Shown here: positions 1-8,754 of the stretch, in pieces
Numbering within the stretch: the stretch's first letter is position 1
Layout of the letters: each line of letters starts with the position of its first letter
NCBI RefSeq assembly: GCF_017068395.1
Contig: NZ_CP070619.1
Coordinates: 2,108,001-2,172,000 of the forward strand
Direction of reading: 5' to 3'
Origin: Rhodococcus pseudokoreensis
GTDB lineage: Bacteria; Actinomycetota; Actinomycetes; Mycobacteriales; Mycobacteriaceae
Length of the DNA stretch: 64,000 nucleotides
Position numbers and translations under genes: made by a program
Notes under the pieces: model-generated
What the model was told of the DNA's origin: nothing
Databases searched by the model: none
The model's input: only the letters and a program-made list of their open reading frames with translations

Positions 1-324
1 GCAGCAGTTCCCGGCGCCCCGGCGGCCGAGGCCCCGGCCAGGCGTGCGACCGGCGCGGGCAGCGGGCCGCGGAAGAAGCGCGGCGGGGGCGCTGCCGCGA
101 CCGGTGACGTCAAGAGCCCGATGCAGGGCACGGTCGCGCAGATCGACGTCGAGGTCGGCGCCCCGGTCGAGGCGGGGCAGATCCTCATGGTCCTCGAGGC
201 GATGAAGATGCAGAACCCGATCCGTGCCGCCATCACCGGTGTCGTCGAGTCCCTGCACGTCGAGGTCGGCCAGGTCGTGGCCGCCGGAGTCGCTCTGGCC
301 ACCGTCGTTCCGGAAGCGCAGTGA
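1..324 (+). CDS. Acyl-CoA carboxylase alpha subunit, C-terminal biotin carrier domain (5' end outside window)
   Basis: The frame is open from base 1 to the TGA at 322-324, so this is the last ~107 residues of a longer protein that begins upstream. A basic, Ala/Pro/Gly-rich linker leads into a biotinyl domain with the canonical biotinylation motif EAMKM; its second Lys carries biotin. In the family this domain shuttles carboxybiotin from the biotin carboxylase domain to the carboxyltransferase. The beta subunit lies two genes downstream at 1124, so this is probably the carrier end of a biotin carboxylase/BCCP alpha chain for acetyl-, propionyl- or another acyl-CoA. The substrate cannot be told from this fragment. 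One base separates its stop from the next start. Confidence 0.9.
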   Translation, partial: AAVPGAPAAEAPARRATGAGSGPRKKRGGGAAATGDVKSPMQGTVAQIDVEVGAPVEAGQILMVLEAMKMQNPIRAAITGVVESLHVEVGQVVAAGVALATVVPEAQ

Positions 325-325
325 C

Positions 326-1072
326 ATGACCCGATTCGGACAGCAGGTCGCCGTGGTCACCGGTGCCGGGGGTGGCCTCGGCGCGATCACCGCCTCGATC
401 CTCGGCGACCTCGGGCTCGCCGTCGCCTGTGTGGACATCGACGAGGTGGCCGCCAAGCGCACCGCCACCGAACTGAACGACCGCGGCGTGACCAGCACGG
501 CCTACGGCGTGGACATCACCTCGGAATCGGCGGCCGGCGCACTGTCCGAGGCCGTACACGCCGACCTCGGACAGGTCTCGCATCTGGTCAACATCGCCGG
601 AATTCTGCGCCGCACGCATCTGGCCGACACCGACGCGGCATCCTGGCGACAGGTCATGGACGTCAACGTCACCGCCCCGTTCCTGCTCACCCAGGCCTTC
701 GCAGACGACCTGAAGTCCGCCGAATACGGACGAGTGATCAACTGCGCCTCCTTCGCCGGCACCCGCGGCTACGAGTACCCCGCCTACGCCGCGTCGAAGG
801 CCGCACTGATCAACCTGACCAGTTCGCTGCTGTTCGACTTCTGGGGCACCGCGGTCACCGTGAACGCCGTCGCCCCCGGCGCCATGGTCACCCCGATGCT
901 CGATCACGCGGCGGCGCAGCGGATGGCAGAGAAGACGCCGACCGGACGCATCCTCGAACCCGACGATGTCGCCGCGGTCATCGGCTTCCTCGCCGGCCGC
1001 TCCTCCCGCGGGGTCAACGGCACCACCACCGTGATCGACGGCGGCGCCTCGCTCCTGTTCAGCTATCGCTGA
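326..1072 (+). CDS. SDR-family oxidoreductase
   Basis: A 248-residue classical short-chain dehydrogenase. The nucleotide-binding motif TGAGGGLG is at residues 12-19. NIAG near 89 replaces the usual NNAG. The catalytic triad looks complete: Ser142, Tyr154 and Lys158 in YAASK. The start at 326 is chosen because it falls one base after the preceding stop and opens directly into the Rossmann fold. Lying between the alpha and beta carboxylase subunit genes, it probably oxidises or reduces a hydroxy/keto intermediate of the same acyl-CoA pathway. Reaction direction and substrate are unknown. Confidence 0.85.
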   Translation: MTRFGQQVAVVTGAGGGLGAITASILGDLGLAVACVDIDEVAAKRTATELNDRGVTSTAYGVDITSESAAGALSEAVHADLGQVSHLVNIAGILRRTHLADTDAASWRQVMDVNVTAPFLLTQAFADDLKSAEYGRVINCASFAGTRGYEYPAYAASKAALINLTSSLLFDFWGTAVTVNAVAPGAMVTPMLDHAAAQRMAEKTPTGRILEPDDVAAVIGFLAGRSSRGVNGTTTVIDGGASLLFSYR

Positions 1073-1123
1073 CCCGCACCACCGATTCGTAATCCACTAC
1101 ATCCCATACAGTTTGGAAAGATC

Positions 1124-2689
1124 ATGACTGACATTCTCGACGAGAAGACCACCGCAGCCCCGGTGGGACCGCACGAAGAACTCGACGCCCGCCTCGCCGC
1201 GGCGCGCCTCGGCGGCTCGGAGAAACAGCGCCAGAAGCAGATCGACGCCGGCAAGATGCTGGTCCGCGACCGCCTCGAGCTGCTCTTCGACAACGGCTGG
1301 TCCTTCGAGGACGGCCTGCTCGCCCGCTACGACGAGGGCCTGCCGGGCGATGCCGTCGTCACCGCCGTCGGCAAGGTCGACGGCCGCGACATCGTCGTGA
1401 TCGCCAACGACTACACCGTCAAGGCCGGCACCTGGGGCAAGCGGACCTTCGAGAAGATCGTGCGGGCACAGGAACTCGCCGACTCCACCGGTACCCCGAT
1501 CGTGTACCTGTTCGACTCCGCCGGCGCCCGCATCGACGAGCAGTTCGAAAGCTTCGTCGGTCGCCGCGCCTGGGGCAACATCTTCTACAACCAGGTCCAG
1601 ATCTCCGGTCGTGTCCCCCAGGTCTGCGCCCTCTTCGGCCCCTCCCCCGCCGGCTCGGCCTATGTACCCGCCCTGTGCGATCTGACGATCATGGTCCGCG
1701 GTCACGCGACCGCCTACCTCGGCTCGCCCCGACTTGCCCAGATGGTGACCGGCGAAGACGTCACCCTCGAGGAAATGGGTGGGGCGGAGATGCACTCGAC
1801 CGTCTCGGGCCTGTCCGACGTCCTGGTCGAGGACGACGCGGAAGCGATCGCCGCGGTCCGGGTGTGGCTGTCCTTCCTGCCGTCGAACTGGCAGCAGGAG
1901 CCCCCGGTCACCGCACCGGCGGAACCGTCCGGACTGCGGACCATCAAGGAGATCGTCCCCGAGGTCGAATCCGAGATATTCGACATCCACGAGCTCATCG
2001 ACTCCCTCGTCGACGACGCCAGCTTCTTCCCGTACAAGGACCTGTTCGCCCAGGAACTGGTCACCGGTTTCGCCCGCCTGAACGGCCAAAGCGTCGGCAT
2101 CGTCGCCAACCAGCCCACCGTCAAGGGTGGGGTGATCTTCCCCGACTCCTCCGACAAGGCCGCCCGGTTCATCTGGATCTGCAACGCCTACAACATCCCG
2201 ATCCTGTTCCTGGTCGACATCGCCGGCTACATGATCGGGTCCGAGGTCGAACGCCAGGGCATCATCCGGCACGGCGCGAAGATGATCTTCGCCGTCTCCG
2301 AGGCCCGCGTCCCGCGCATCACCGTGCTGCTGCGCAAGGCGTACGGCGGCGGCTACCTGGCGATGTCCGGTGCCCCGATGCAGCCCGACGCCCTGATCGC
2401 GCTGCCGACGGCCAAGCCCGCCCTGATGGGCCCGGACGCCGCCGTCAACGGCATCCACTACAACCGTATCCAGGCCATCGAGGACCCGGAGGAGCGGGCC
2501 GCGTTCATCGCCGAGAAGCAGGCCGAGTACGCCGCCGGGATCGACGTGTTCAAGATCGCCAACGAGAACGCCGTCGAAGCGGTCGTGCCCGCGAACGAAC
2601 TCCGCAACGAACTCACCCAGCGCCTCGCCCTCTACCGCAAGCGGGACCGCACCGCCCCGGCCCGCCGCAACGGCGTCACCCCGGTATGA
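1124..2689 (+). CDS. Acyl-CoA carboxylase carboxyltransferase (beta) subunit
   Basis: A 521-residue carboxyltransferase of the propionyl/acetyl/methylcrotonyl-CoA carboxylase beta family, which moves the carboxyl group from carboxybiotin to an acyl-CoA. Family length is about 510-550. It shows the N-terminal crotonase-like half with a FDSAGARIDEQ segment and GPSPAGSAYVPAL, then the C-terminal half with DIAGYMIGSEVE and RKAYGGGYLAMSG, which form the oxyanion and CoA sites. It partners with the biotinylated protein ending at 324. Its stop overlaps the ATG of the next SDR (ATGA). Acyl specificity is not readable from the sequence. Confidence 0.92.
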   Translation: MTDILDEKTTAAPVGPHEELDARLAAARLGGSEKQRQKQIDAGKMLVRDRLELLFDNGWSFEDGLLARYDEGLPGDAVVTAVGKVDGRDIVVIANDYTVKAGTWGKRTFEKIVRAQELADSTGTPIVYLFDSAGARIDEQFESFVGRRAWGNIFYNQVQISGRVPQVCALFGPSPAGSAYVPALCDLTIMVRGHATAYLGSPRLAQMVTGEDVTLEEMGGAEMHSTVSGLSDVLVEDDAEAIAAVRVWLSFLPSNWQQEPPVTAPAEPSGLRTIKEIVPEVESEIFDIHELIDSLVDDASFFPYKDLFAQELVTGFARLNGQSVGIVANQPTVKGGVIFPDSSDKAARFIWICNAYNIPILFLVDIAGYMIGSEVERQGIIRHGAKMIFAVSEARVPRITVLLRKAYGGGYLAMSGAPMQPDALIALPTAKPALMGPDAAVNGIHYNRIQAIEDPEERAAFIAEKQAEYAAGIDVFKIANENAVEAVVPANELRNELTQRLALYRKRDRTAPARRNGVTPV

Positions 2690-3447
2690 GTGCACCGGTG
2701 CTCGCACCGCGGCGGGAAGGCCTCACCGGTGTCGTCACCGGTGCGGGCACCGGGATCGGTCGGGCTTGCCTGGAACTGCTGGTCGACCACGGTGCCCGCG
2801 TCGACGCGTGGGATCGTAGCGACGAGGCGTTGGCAGATCTTGCCGGACGCAAGGATGTCGCAGCCCGCACTGTCGACGTCACCGATGCTGCTGCGGTCGC
2901 TTCGGCGGCCGCAGCAGCGGAGAAGCAGTGGGATCAAATAGATTTCGTTGTCAACTGTGCGGGCGCCTTCTTGGTGGGCCCGCTGGCCGAGGTGAACGCG
3001 GAATCAGTACGCTCCCTGTTCGACGTCAACGTACTCGGTACCACGCTCGTCACACAGGCACTGCTCCCCGCACTGAAGAGCAGCAAGGGTGCAATCGTGA
3101 ATGTGGCGAGTGCGGTCGCGCTCAAGCCCACCGCCAGCAATGCGCATTACGCAGCCTCCAAGGCGGCGGTGGCGCACCTGACGCGTTGCTGGGCACTCGA
3201 ACTGGGCCCCGAGGGTGTCCGGGTCAATTCCGTCGCCCCGGGCCCGACGCCCACCGCCATCTACCGGACGGCGGGGATGAGTGCCGAGCAGGAGTCGACG
3301 CTGCTGCGTGAGCGTGCGGCCGCGATCCCGCTGCGCCGTGTAGGCGATCCCGTCGACACCGCCAGGTGGATCGCCCGTTTCGCACTCGAAGACGACTGGA
3401 CGACCGGTGTGGTGCTTCCCGTCGACGGCGGAATGTCTCTCGGATAG
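2686..3447 (+). CDS. SDR-family oxidoreductase
   Basis: A 253-residue classical SDR, translationally coupled to the carboxyltransferase by an ATGA overlap. TGAGTGIG near residues 18-25 binds NAD(P). NCAG occurs near 90, and the catalytic residues are Ser142, Tyr155 and Lys159 (YAASK). The C-terminus VLPVDGGMSLG is typical of the family. It is the last gene of the carboxylase operon and is followed by a strong hairpin terminator. The reading frame is open far upstream inside the carboxyltransferase gene, but only the 2686 start gives an SDR N-terminus. The substrate is unknown, presumably a hydroxyacyl-CoA or keto intermediate. Confidence 0.87.
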   Translation: MSAPVLAPRREGLTGVVTGAGTGIGRACLELLVDHGARVDAWDRSDEALADLAGRKDVAARTVDVTDAAAVASAAAAAEKQWDQIDFVVNCAGAFLVGPLAEVNAESVRSLFDVNVLGTTLVTQALLPALKSSKGAIVNVASAVALKPTASNAHYAASKAAVAHLTRCWALELGPEGVRVNSVAPGPTPTAIYRTAGMSAEQESTLLRERAAAIPLRRVGDPVDTARWIARFALEDDWTTGVVLPVDGGMSLG

Positions 3448-3470
3448 CGCCTCCCACCGATCTCCTCCCG

Positions 3471-3501
3471 AATCCCGGACCGTCACCGACGGTCCGGGAT
3501 T
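3471..3501 (+). terminator. Rho-independent terminator of the carboxylase operon
   Basis: A perfect 14-bp stem, AATCCCGGACCGTC against its reverse complement, with a 3-nt loop (ACC) and a short T-containing tail (TTCTCTC). It begins 24 bases after the last stop codon. Confidence 0.85.
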
Positions 3502-3645
3502 TCTCTCGTGCCGCCCCCTGGCGAAGAGCGCCCGGATACCCCCGCTGACCAGGGCGAGCGAACTCCGTCGCGCTCGGCAATATCTTGGTCCCCCGGCTCG
3601 GCGAGCGCGGTGGGTGAACGTGCCACCGCTTGGTGAGTAAACGAA

Positions 3646-3688
3646 TACTGCCCGCACCCCCGGAGTGTCAGCCAGGGTGCGGGCAGTA
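3646..3688. terminator. Inverted repeat, possible terminator for the minus-strand SDR
   Basis: TACTGCCCGCACCC (3646-3659) pairs exactly with 3675-3688 across a 15-nt loop. Read on the minus strand, the stem is followed by a T-containing run (TTCGTTTAC), so it could end transcription of the SDR gene that stops at 3836. The stretch 3689-3835 holds no gene that I can support. Confidence 0.55.
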
Positions 3689-3835
3689 CGTCTCTATGAT
3701 CATCTCCGGCCGCTCGGCGTGGGCGGAGGCGGTGCGGAGATGCGCTGTTCGTTTCTCCACTGCCTTTGTGGACTCCAAGGAAGTGTGGAGAGATGGCCCC
3801 GCGGTCAGGCTCGCGTACCGCGGGGGCCGGTCGAT

Positions 3836-4678
3836 CTAGCCGCCGACCTTCTGACTTGCGCCGGCGTCGATGGGCAGGTTGATTCCGGTGATGTACCGCG
3901 ATTCGTCCGAGGCCAGGAACAGCACGGCGTTGGTGATGTCGATGGGCTCGACCCACGGGATGTTCGGCAGCGAATGCATGGTTGCGAAGGCGTCGCGGGA
4001 GTCCTCGAGCGTCGGGTGCGCGAGGTCGGGGCGGAAGAGTCCGTAGAAGGTCTCGTTCTGCAGGAGCTTGGTGTTGACGTTCGTCGGGTGGACCGCATTG
4101 ACGCGGATACCCTTGGGGCCAAGCTCATTTGCGAGTGTGTGCATCAGCCCGACGATGCCGTGCTTCGCGGTGACGTAGTGGCCGACGTTCGGGTATCCGT
4201 TCAGGCTCGACGTCGATCCGGTGAAGATGACCGAGCCGCCTTCACCGCGCTCGACCATGTTCGGGACCGCGGCCTTGACGGTGTGGAAGACACCCGTGAG
4301 GTTGGTGTCGATCATGTCGTTCCACTGGTCTTCGGTCAGATCCAGGACCTTGTTGGCCGAGATGATGCCCGCGTTGGCGCAGACGATGTCGATCTTGCCG
4401 AATTCGGCGAGGCCGTCGGCGACCGCGGATTCCATCTGCTGCAGGTTTCGGACATCGGCCTGGGCGATGACGACGCGGCGGCCCAGTTCCTCGACTAGTC
4501 GCGCCGTTTCCTTCAGGTCGTCGAGCGAGGCCATCGGGTACGGCACGCTACCGATCTGGTCGGCGATGTCGATGGCGATGATGTCAGCGCCCTCTTTCGC
4601 CAGTCCGAGTGCGTGCGAACGACCCTGGCCGCGTGCGGCCCCGGTGATCAGGGCGACCTTGCCCTCCAAGCGGCTCAT
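3836..4678 (-). CDS. Mycofactocin-type SDR oxidoreductase
   Basis: A 280-residue SDR with the nucleotide-binding motif TGAARGQGRSHA (from residue 12), VCANAGI near 99-105, Tyr168 and Lys172. The RGQGRSHA and CANAGI variants and the ~280-residue length match the mycofactocin-coupled SDR family (carveol-dehydrogenase-like), whose NAD is tightly bound and re-oxidised via mycofactocin. That coupling is family knowledge, not something visible here. The start at 4678 has GGGAAA five to ten bases upstream; an in-frame ATG at 4690 would add four residues. A palindrome shared with the neighbouring TetR and ligase genes lies 60 bases upstream. Confidence 0.88.
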   Translation of the reverse strand: MSRLEGKVALITGAARGQGRSHALGLAKEGADIIAIDIADQIGSVPYPMASLDDLKETARLVEELGRRVVIAQADVRNLQQMESAVADGLAEFGKIDIVCANAGIISANKVLDLTEDQWNDMIDTNLTGVFHTVKAAVPNMVERGEGGSVIFTGSTSSLNGYPNVGHYVTAKHGIVGLMHTLANELGPKGIRVNAVHPTNVNTKLLQNETFYGLFRPDLAHPTLEDSRDAFATMHSLPNIPWVEPIDITNAVLFLASDESRYITGINLPIDAGASQKVGG

Positions 4679-4737
4679 TGCGTTTCCCATCTCTCTCGAT
4701 GTACTTCCCTGCCGATTTCGGCGGAGTAACTGATAAA

Positions 4738-4751
4738 AACGTACGTGCGTT
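4738..4751. promoter_or_regulatory. Predicted TetR operator upstream of the mycofactocin-type SDR
   Basis: On the minus strand it reads AACGCACGTACGTT, one base from the perfect palindrome AACGTACGTACGTT. Two related sites precede the TetR gene (5796-5809) and the acyl-CoA ligase gene (7423-7436), so it is probably the operator of the TetR at 5127. The remainder of the 4691-5126 gap shows no convincing gene. Confidence 0.6.
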
Positions 4752-5126
4752 TGTTTATATTGAGTGTGATCTGAGCGACAACAAATGTCAACCAGGTGAT
4801 GATGCCGCTGCTGACACTCCCGAAGAGTGCGCATCAGGGGCGGCCGTCAATAGAGAATCGGAGAGGCACCGGGAAACGCGTTCCACGCCAATGAAATACC
4901 CGGCTGTAACGAGACCGGAACATCACGGTCAGATGGTTCTGATGACAGCCGACGAAGGGGCCGCCACCGCCTTGCCGATCGCCCTGCACTCGACGGCACG
5001 CGGCGCCATCCGACGGCGGTGCGGTGGTCGATGCCCGGCGCGACCTATCGGCCACAAGTTCATGTCGTCGCCGTACCCCCAGCCCGCCGGAGACCCACAC
5101 GATGGAGGCCGGGGATACGGGTCAGG

Positions 5127-5738
5127 TCAACTGTCGCTCTCGACGCCGAGCTGTCGCAGCGCCATCTTGATGTAGGTGTTGACGACCTTGTCGAGCGACT
5201 TGGGCCCGCCGGGCTTGTACCAGGAGGACACATGTGCACCCTGAGCCAGTATCGAGTACGTCTGCAGTTTGGCATCGAGGATGTCCGCGCCGGTCTCCTT
5301 GGCCACATCCTTGATGAGTTTCTGCAGCAGACGCTCGTACTCGGCACGCTTGGCGAGGACCAGCTCCAGGTCTCCGTCGCTCAGGGCCCGGAGTTCGGTA
5401 TTGCCGATGAACGTCTCCCGCGCATGCTCCGCGTGATAGCGGATGTGGCAGTCGACCGCCGCCTTGAACCGGTCCAGCGCACTCCCGTCGACACCGACGA
5501 GCGCCTGGTTCACCGCGTCGAGCAGTTCGTCCATGACCGACACCATGATGTCGGTCAGCAACTCTTCCTTACCACTGATGTGGTTGTAGAGGCTGCCGAC
5601 CTGGATGCCGACCTCGCTCGCAACAGTGCGTAGCGACGTGGCCTCGTAGCCATGTTCGTAGAACAGGCTGGCCGCGGCCTCCCGAATGGCGACGTTGGTG
5701 CGCGCGCCGCCGCGTGTCACCCGAGCTGCTCGAGTCAC
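5127..5738 (-). CDS. TetR-family transcriptional regulator
   Basis: A 203-residue regulator. The N-terminal helix-turn-helix spans about residues 15-60 (AASLFYEHGYEATSLRTVA, then GSLYNHISGKEELL), followed by an all-helical ligand and dimer domain. The GTG start at 5738 is supported by GGAGG four to five bases upstream. The gene lies between an acyl-CoA ligase and a mycofactocin-type SDR on the same strand, and all three have an AACGTACG-type palindrome upstream. It is therefore likely to repress all three genes including itself, with an acyl-CoA or related metabolite as inducer. The inducer is inference. Confidence 0.9.
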   Translation of the reverse strand: MTRAARVTRGGARTNVAIREAAASLFYEHGYEATSLRTVASEVGIQVGSLYNHISGKEELLTDIMVSVMDELLDAVNQALVGVDGSALDRFKAAVDCHIRYHAEHARETFIGNTELRALSDGDLELVLAKRAEYERLLQKLIKDVAKETGADILDAKLQTYSILAQGAHVSSWYKPGGPKSLDKVVNTYIKMALRQLGVESDS

Positions 5739-5795
5739 TGTGCCCCTCCGAGGTAAATTGGTCGGTCCCCGCAGGGGCCGGCAAGCGGTCTCAGG

Positions 5796-5809
5796 AACAA
5801 TCGTACGTT
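5796..5809. promoter_or_regulatory. Predicted TetR operator, autoregulatory site
   Basis: On the minus strand it reads AACGTACGATTGTT, sharing the left half AACGTACG and the terminal GTT with the sites at 4738 and 7423. It lies about 60 bases upstream of the TetR start. It is the weakest of the three copies. Confidence 0.5.
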
Positions 5810-5846
5810 AGTCGATAGTTGTTCTCACCGATTGGTAACGCGGTTG

Positions 5847-7373
5847 TTACCAGCCCATCGTTGCCCGGATGTTGGTCTTGACAATCTTGCCGCTGGGATT
5901 CATCGGCAGGGCGTTCGGGCCCACGAGCGCGATCATCTTGGGAACCTTGTATCCGGCCAAGTGTTTGCGCAGGAACGTCGCGATCTCTGTCTCGGTGACA
6001 GTCTGACCAGGCCGCACGGCGATCACCGCCCGCACCTCCTCGTCCCACTCCTCACTCGGAACGCCGAGAACAGCGGCTTCCATGACAGCTGGGTGCGTGT
6101 GGAGCAGTTGCTCGATCTCCGAGCTGTACACGTTCTCGCCACCGGTCTTGATCATGTCCTTGGCCCGGTCACGGAAATACAGGTACCCGTTCTCATCGCG
6201 GACAGCGAGGTCACCGGTACGCAGCCAGCCGCCCTCCAGGACTTCCTTGGTGGCCTCCGGGCGACCGAAGTATCCAGTCATCAGGTTGGGGCCACGAACA
6301 CAGATCTCCCCGATCTCCCCCACGGCCGTGGGCGTTCCGTCGTAGAGGTCACGCAGCTCGACCTCGGTGAGGAGGTATTCGGTGCCGATCGAGCCGTCGA
6401 TTTCCGGCCGGAGCATGTCCTGCGGGAGCAATCGGGTGACCATCGGCCCGGCTTCGGTGAGGCCGTAGCGGAAGTACAGGTCGACATCCGGGATCAGCGC
6501 TGACACTGCCAGTTTGTCCGGCATGCGGAGCAACCCGGCACCGGTGTGCAGTGCCTTGAAATTGTTGCGGAACCCGTCGGTATCGAACGTGCCCGACTTG
6601 AGCATGCGCCGGATCATGTTGGGCACGAGGAACATGTTGGTGATCGACTCGCGCCCGACGAGATCCGCGATCTCCTCTTCCACAAACTTGTGGACGAGCA
6701 CCGAACTGTTCCCCGTGACATAGAGGGGCAGGAACCAGCACAGGAGAGCGGCGGAGTGGAAGAGCGGTGTGACGACAAGGCCGCGATCGTTGGGGCGGCC
6801 GCCGATGCGGCAGTCGGCGATTTCGTTGACGGCATTGGTCAGGATCGCCGAGTGCGAGAGCACGACTCCCTTGGAGAACCCCGTGGTTCCGCCGGTGAAC
6901 AAGATGCAGGCCGCGTCCGACGCTCCGACCTGAACTTCCCTGATCGGTTCCGACCGCAGCAGGTGGTCGAACTCGTCGCCCTCGTGCACGACGGTGACGG
7001 GCGCATTCAGACCACCGCCGGCCAACGCCTCCGCGATGGCGCCGTCGAAGCCGTCACCGACGAGCACGACGCGGGCGCCGGTCTCGTTGATGCCGTGAGC
7101 GAGCTCTTCGGTCGCCCATCGCCAGTTGTATGGGACGAAGGCGGCGCCGGCAGCGACGATTCCCAGGAAGGTCTCGATACTGAAGGCGGTGTTGCCGGCC
7201 AGGACACCGACGGTGTCACCTGGCTGGACGCCCTGCGTCCGCAGGCCCGCGGCGATCCGCCACGCTCGGTCGGCGAGTTCTCCATGGGTAAGCCGTCGCG
7301 TCCCGTCGAAGATCGCTTCACGCCCAGGCACCAGCCGCTCGTTGCGACGAATAGCGTCGACGAGAGTAAACAT
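5847..7373 (-). CDS. Acyl-CoA synthetase (AMP-forming)
   Basis: A 508-residue adenylate-forming ligase that would activate a carboxylic acid to its CoA thioester via an acyl-AMP. It carries the phosphate-binding loop FTGGTTGFSKG (about 159-169), YGLTEAG (about 303), WLRTGDLAVRDENGY, the hinge DRAKDMIKTGGENV and the C-terminal catalytic Lys in NPSGK (about 496). The second of two adjacent ATGs (7373) is preferred, because AAGGAG then sits four bases upstream. An upstream operator palindrome links it to the TetR gene downstream. Chain length and substrate are unknown. Confidence 0.9.
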   Translation of the reverse strand: MFTLVDAIRRNERLVPGREAIFDGTRRLTHGELADRAWRIAAGLRTQGVQPGDTVGVLAGNTAFSIETFLGIVAAGAAFVPYNWRWATEELAHGINETGARVVLVGDGFDGAIAEALAGGGLNAPVTVVHEGDEFDHLLRSEPIREVQVGASDAACILFTGGTTGFSKGVVLSHSAILTNAVNEIADCRIGGRPNDRGLVVTPLFHSAALLCWFLPLYVTGNSSVLVHKFVEEEIADLVGRESITNMFLVPNMIRRMLKSGTFDTDGFRNNFKALHTGAGLLRMPDKLAVSALIPDVDLYFRYGLTEAGPMVTRLLPQDMLRPEIDGSIGTEYLLTEVELRDLYDGTPTAVGEIGEICVRGPNLMTGYFGRPEATKEVLEGGWLRTGDLAVRDENGYLYFRDRAKDMIKTGGENVYSSEIEQLLHTHPAVMEAAVLGVPSEEWDEEVRAVIAVRPGQTVTETEIATFLRKHLAGYKVPKMIALVGPNALPMNPSGKIVKTNIRATMGW

Positions 7374-7422
7374 CATTCTCCTTAGCCGTACAGGTGTTGC
7401 TGTGGCCCCCAACACTACGGCA

Positions 7423-7436
7423 AACGTACGTACGTT
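7423..7436. promoter_or_regulatory. Predicted TetR operator upstream of acyl-CoA ligase
   Basis: AACGTACGTACGTT, a perfect 14-bp palindrome about 50 bases upstream of the ligase start. It is the best copy of the three-site set (4738, 5796, 7423). Confidence 0.65.
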
Positions 7437-7437
7437 C

Positions 7438-7904
7438 GCTAGTGCCCGTGTAGAGAACTTGGGACCACACCCCTGCGCACCGTATTCGGCATATATGATC
7501 CCCAGTGGCTGGGCAGGACCAGTCGTTCCCGGCCTCGCCGAGCTGACCGAGGAGGAGTACGCCCGCCGGACCGAACCCATCAGGCGAGGACACAGGCCCA
7601 CCGACGACGACTAACGCACCACCGGCCCGAGTCTCACCGACTCCGACCGACGGCCCCAGAGGCGGGTCACGGGCCGACTGGCCGTTTCCCACCACAAGGG
7701 AGCCGTCGAAGTCGCAGCAACGCAAAAACTGCGCTGATCTGCACGTCTTCACGAGACGCTGCGTAAATGGTTTCTACAGCACCAACCCCGTCGTCCGGCA
7801 GGCCCGTAGGCCCCGTACCGGAAGTGTGCTGTTCTCTGGTGCGGACACTGCGGTTAGCCAGTCCACGCCCCTCGCCCGTAGTGCGCGCCCTCGCCCACAG
7901 CAAG
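7438..7904. other. Intergenic stretch, no firm gene
   Basis: The only coding-like signal is a 39-codon frame at 7495-7614 (+) ending ELTEEEYARRTEPIRR then GHRPTDDD. It reads like the C-terminal end of a real protein, but it has no clear ribosome-binding site and no match I recognise. It may be a remnant. Nothing else here can be supported. Confidence 0.3.
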
Positions 7905-8010
7905 CGGAATCAGGTGTGATTAGAGGTCCCTGTTACGCGTGATTACCGGTCAGTCAGTTCGTCGAACGACCACTGCCCACATCATCGCTCGCAATAGGTA
8001 AACGCCCCTC
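7905..8010 (+). repeat. Direct repeat, copy 1 (~105 bp)
   Basis: About 80 percent identical, in the same orientation, to 32272-32376. Shared landmarks in order are CGGAATCA, GTGTGATT, TGTTACGCGTGATTACCGG, CAGTC, GCTCGCAATAGGT and CCCCTC. The copies bracket the catabolic island. Near its right end CAATAGGTAAAC (7992-8003) is mirrored by GTTCACCTATTG at 8043-8054, suggesting the terminus of an insertion element. Confidence 0.65.
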
Positions 8011-8049
8011 ACACGGGGTGTTCACCCAATAGCGCCTGTTGGGTTCACC

Positions 8050-8700
8050 TATTGGGCCCGGGATCGGATTCGGATCCTGATATCGGCGCATTCAACGCTG
8101 TGACGCCCGTTTCCAGCGGATCTCCTGTCAATGTGCGAGACGTTCGACGCTGCGAGAGCAGCAAATTTGGAGAACCCGTGCCTGAGATTGGGTCATTTTC
8201 GGCGGACAGGCGAGGTCGGCTACCGGGATCCGTGGATTCCGGTGCCGGGGCGGGATCGCTATCTGCCCGGTCCCGTGGCGGCCAGGGATGTTGCGTGGCG
8301 CGTGGCGGAGTGGGTGCTGCGACGCCGCCGGCGGGGTCGGCGCTCGGGTTGTCCGAAGCCGCGGAAGTACCCGCGGTGCACATCGAGGCGGTTGCGCTTG
8401 AGGTCGGCGCACAGGCTCTCGATGCCGACCCTGCGGTGATAGGACGCCTCCCACGCGAGGGTGCCGCGCTGGAACGGCATCCGCATGTCAGGGTAGTCCG
8501 AGTCGTTCAACGAAGTGGTGAACCCCAACGTCCATCTTGGCGTCGATCGGCTCGGTGTCGTGCAGCCCTTCCGGAAGGCTGGTCGGGTAGAGGACACCGT
8601 CGATCCAAATGGTGTCGCTGCCCTTCGAGCCCGGGTCCGTTCCGGGTTGCCGCGGGTGCCGGTCGTAGATGGTGGCGTAGCCGAGACTCCAGCTTTCTGG
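8050..8700 (-). pseudogene. Broken transposase-like gene
   Basis: Protein-like sequence on the minus strand is split over frames. One frame (about 8532-8700) reads NPESWSLGYATIYDRHP and DTIWIDGVLYPTSLPEGL. At about 8531 it jumps to another frame with ESLCADLKRNRLDVHRGYF (within 8352-8531), and a third frame carries the tail to a TAG at 8050. At least one frameshift is therefore needed for a single product. The ADLK-RNRLDVHRG-F-R segment resembles actinobacterial transposase-like proteins, but the family assignment is tentative. It lies directly beside direct-repeat copy 1, fitting an old insertion. Confidence 0.5.
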
Positions 8701-8718
8701 GTTAGTCACCGCGGACCG

Positions 8719-8747
8719 TTGACAGGTTAATGCGACCGCACTAATCT
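8719..8747 (+). promoter_or_regulatory. Promoter with embedded operator for the TetR at 8755 (leaderless mRNA)
   Basis: The -35 element TTGACA (8719-8724), a 17-bp spacer and the -10 element TAATCT (8742-8747) place the transcription start at about 8754-8755, the first base of the GTG start codon. The near-palindrome TTAATGCGACCGCACTAA (8727-8744, one mismatched pair) fills the spacer, an ideal autorepressor site. Confidence 0.72.
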
Positions 8748-8754
8748 GCCTTGT

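Noticed and set aside
1097..2707. Long minus-strand open frame (536 codons) opposite the carboxyltransferase
   Set aside because: High-GC third positions leave antisense frames open. The plus strand encodes a full, motif-complete carboxyltransferase, while the antisense product is low-complexity Asp/Gly/Val/Arg-rich with no domain.
5833..5852. Inverted repeat TGGTAAC/GTTACCA at the acyl-CoA ligase stop codon
   Set aside because: Only a 7-bp stem overlapping the stop codon and without a T-run; too weak to call as terminator or operator.
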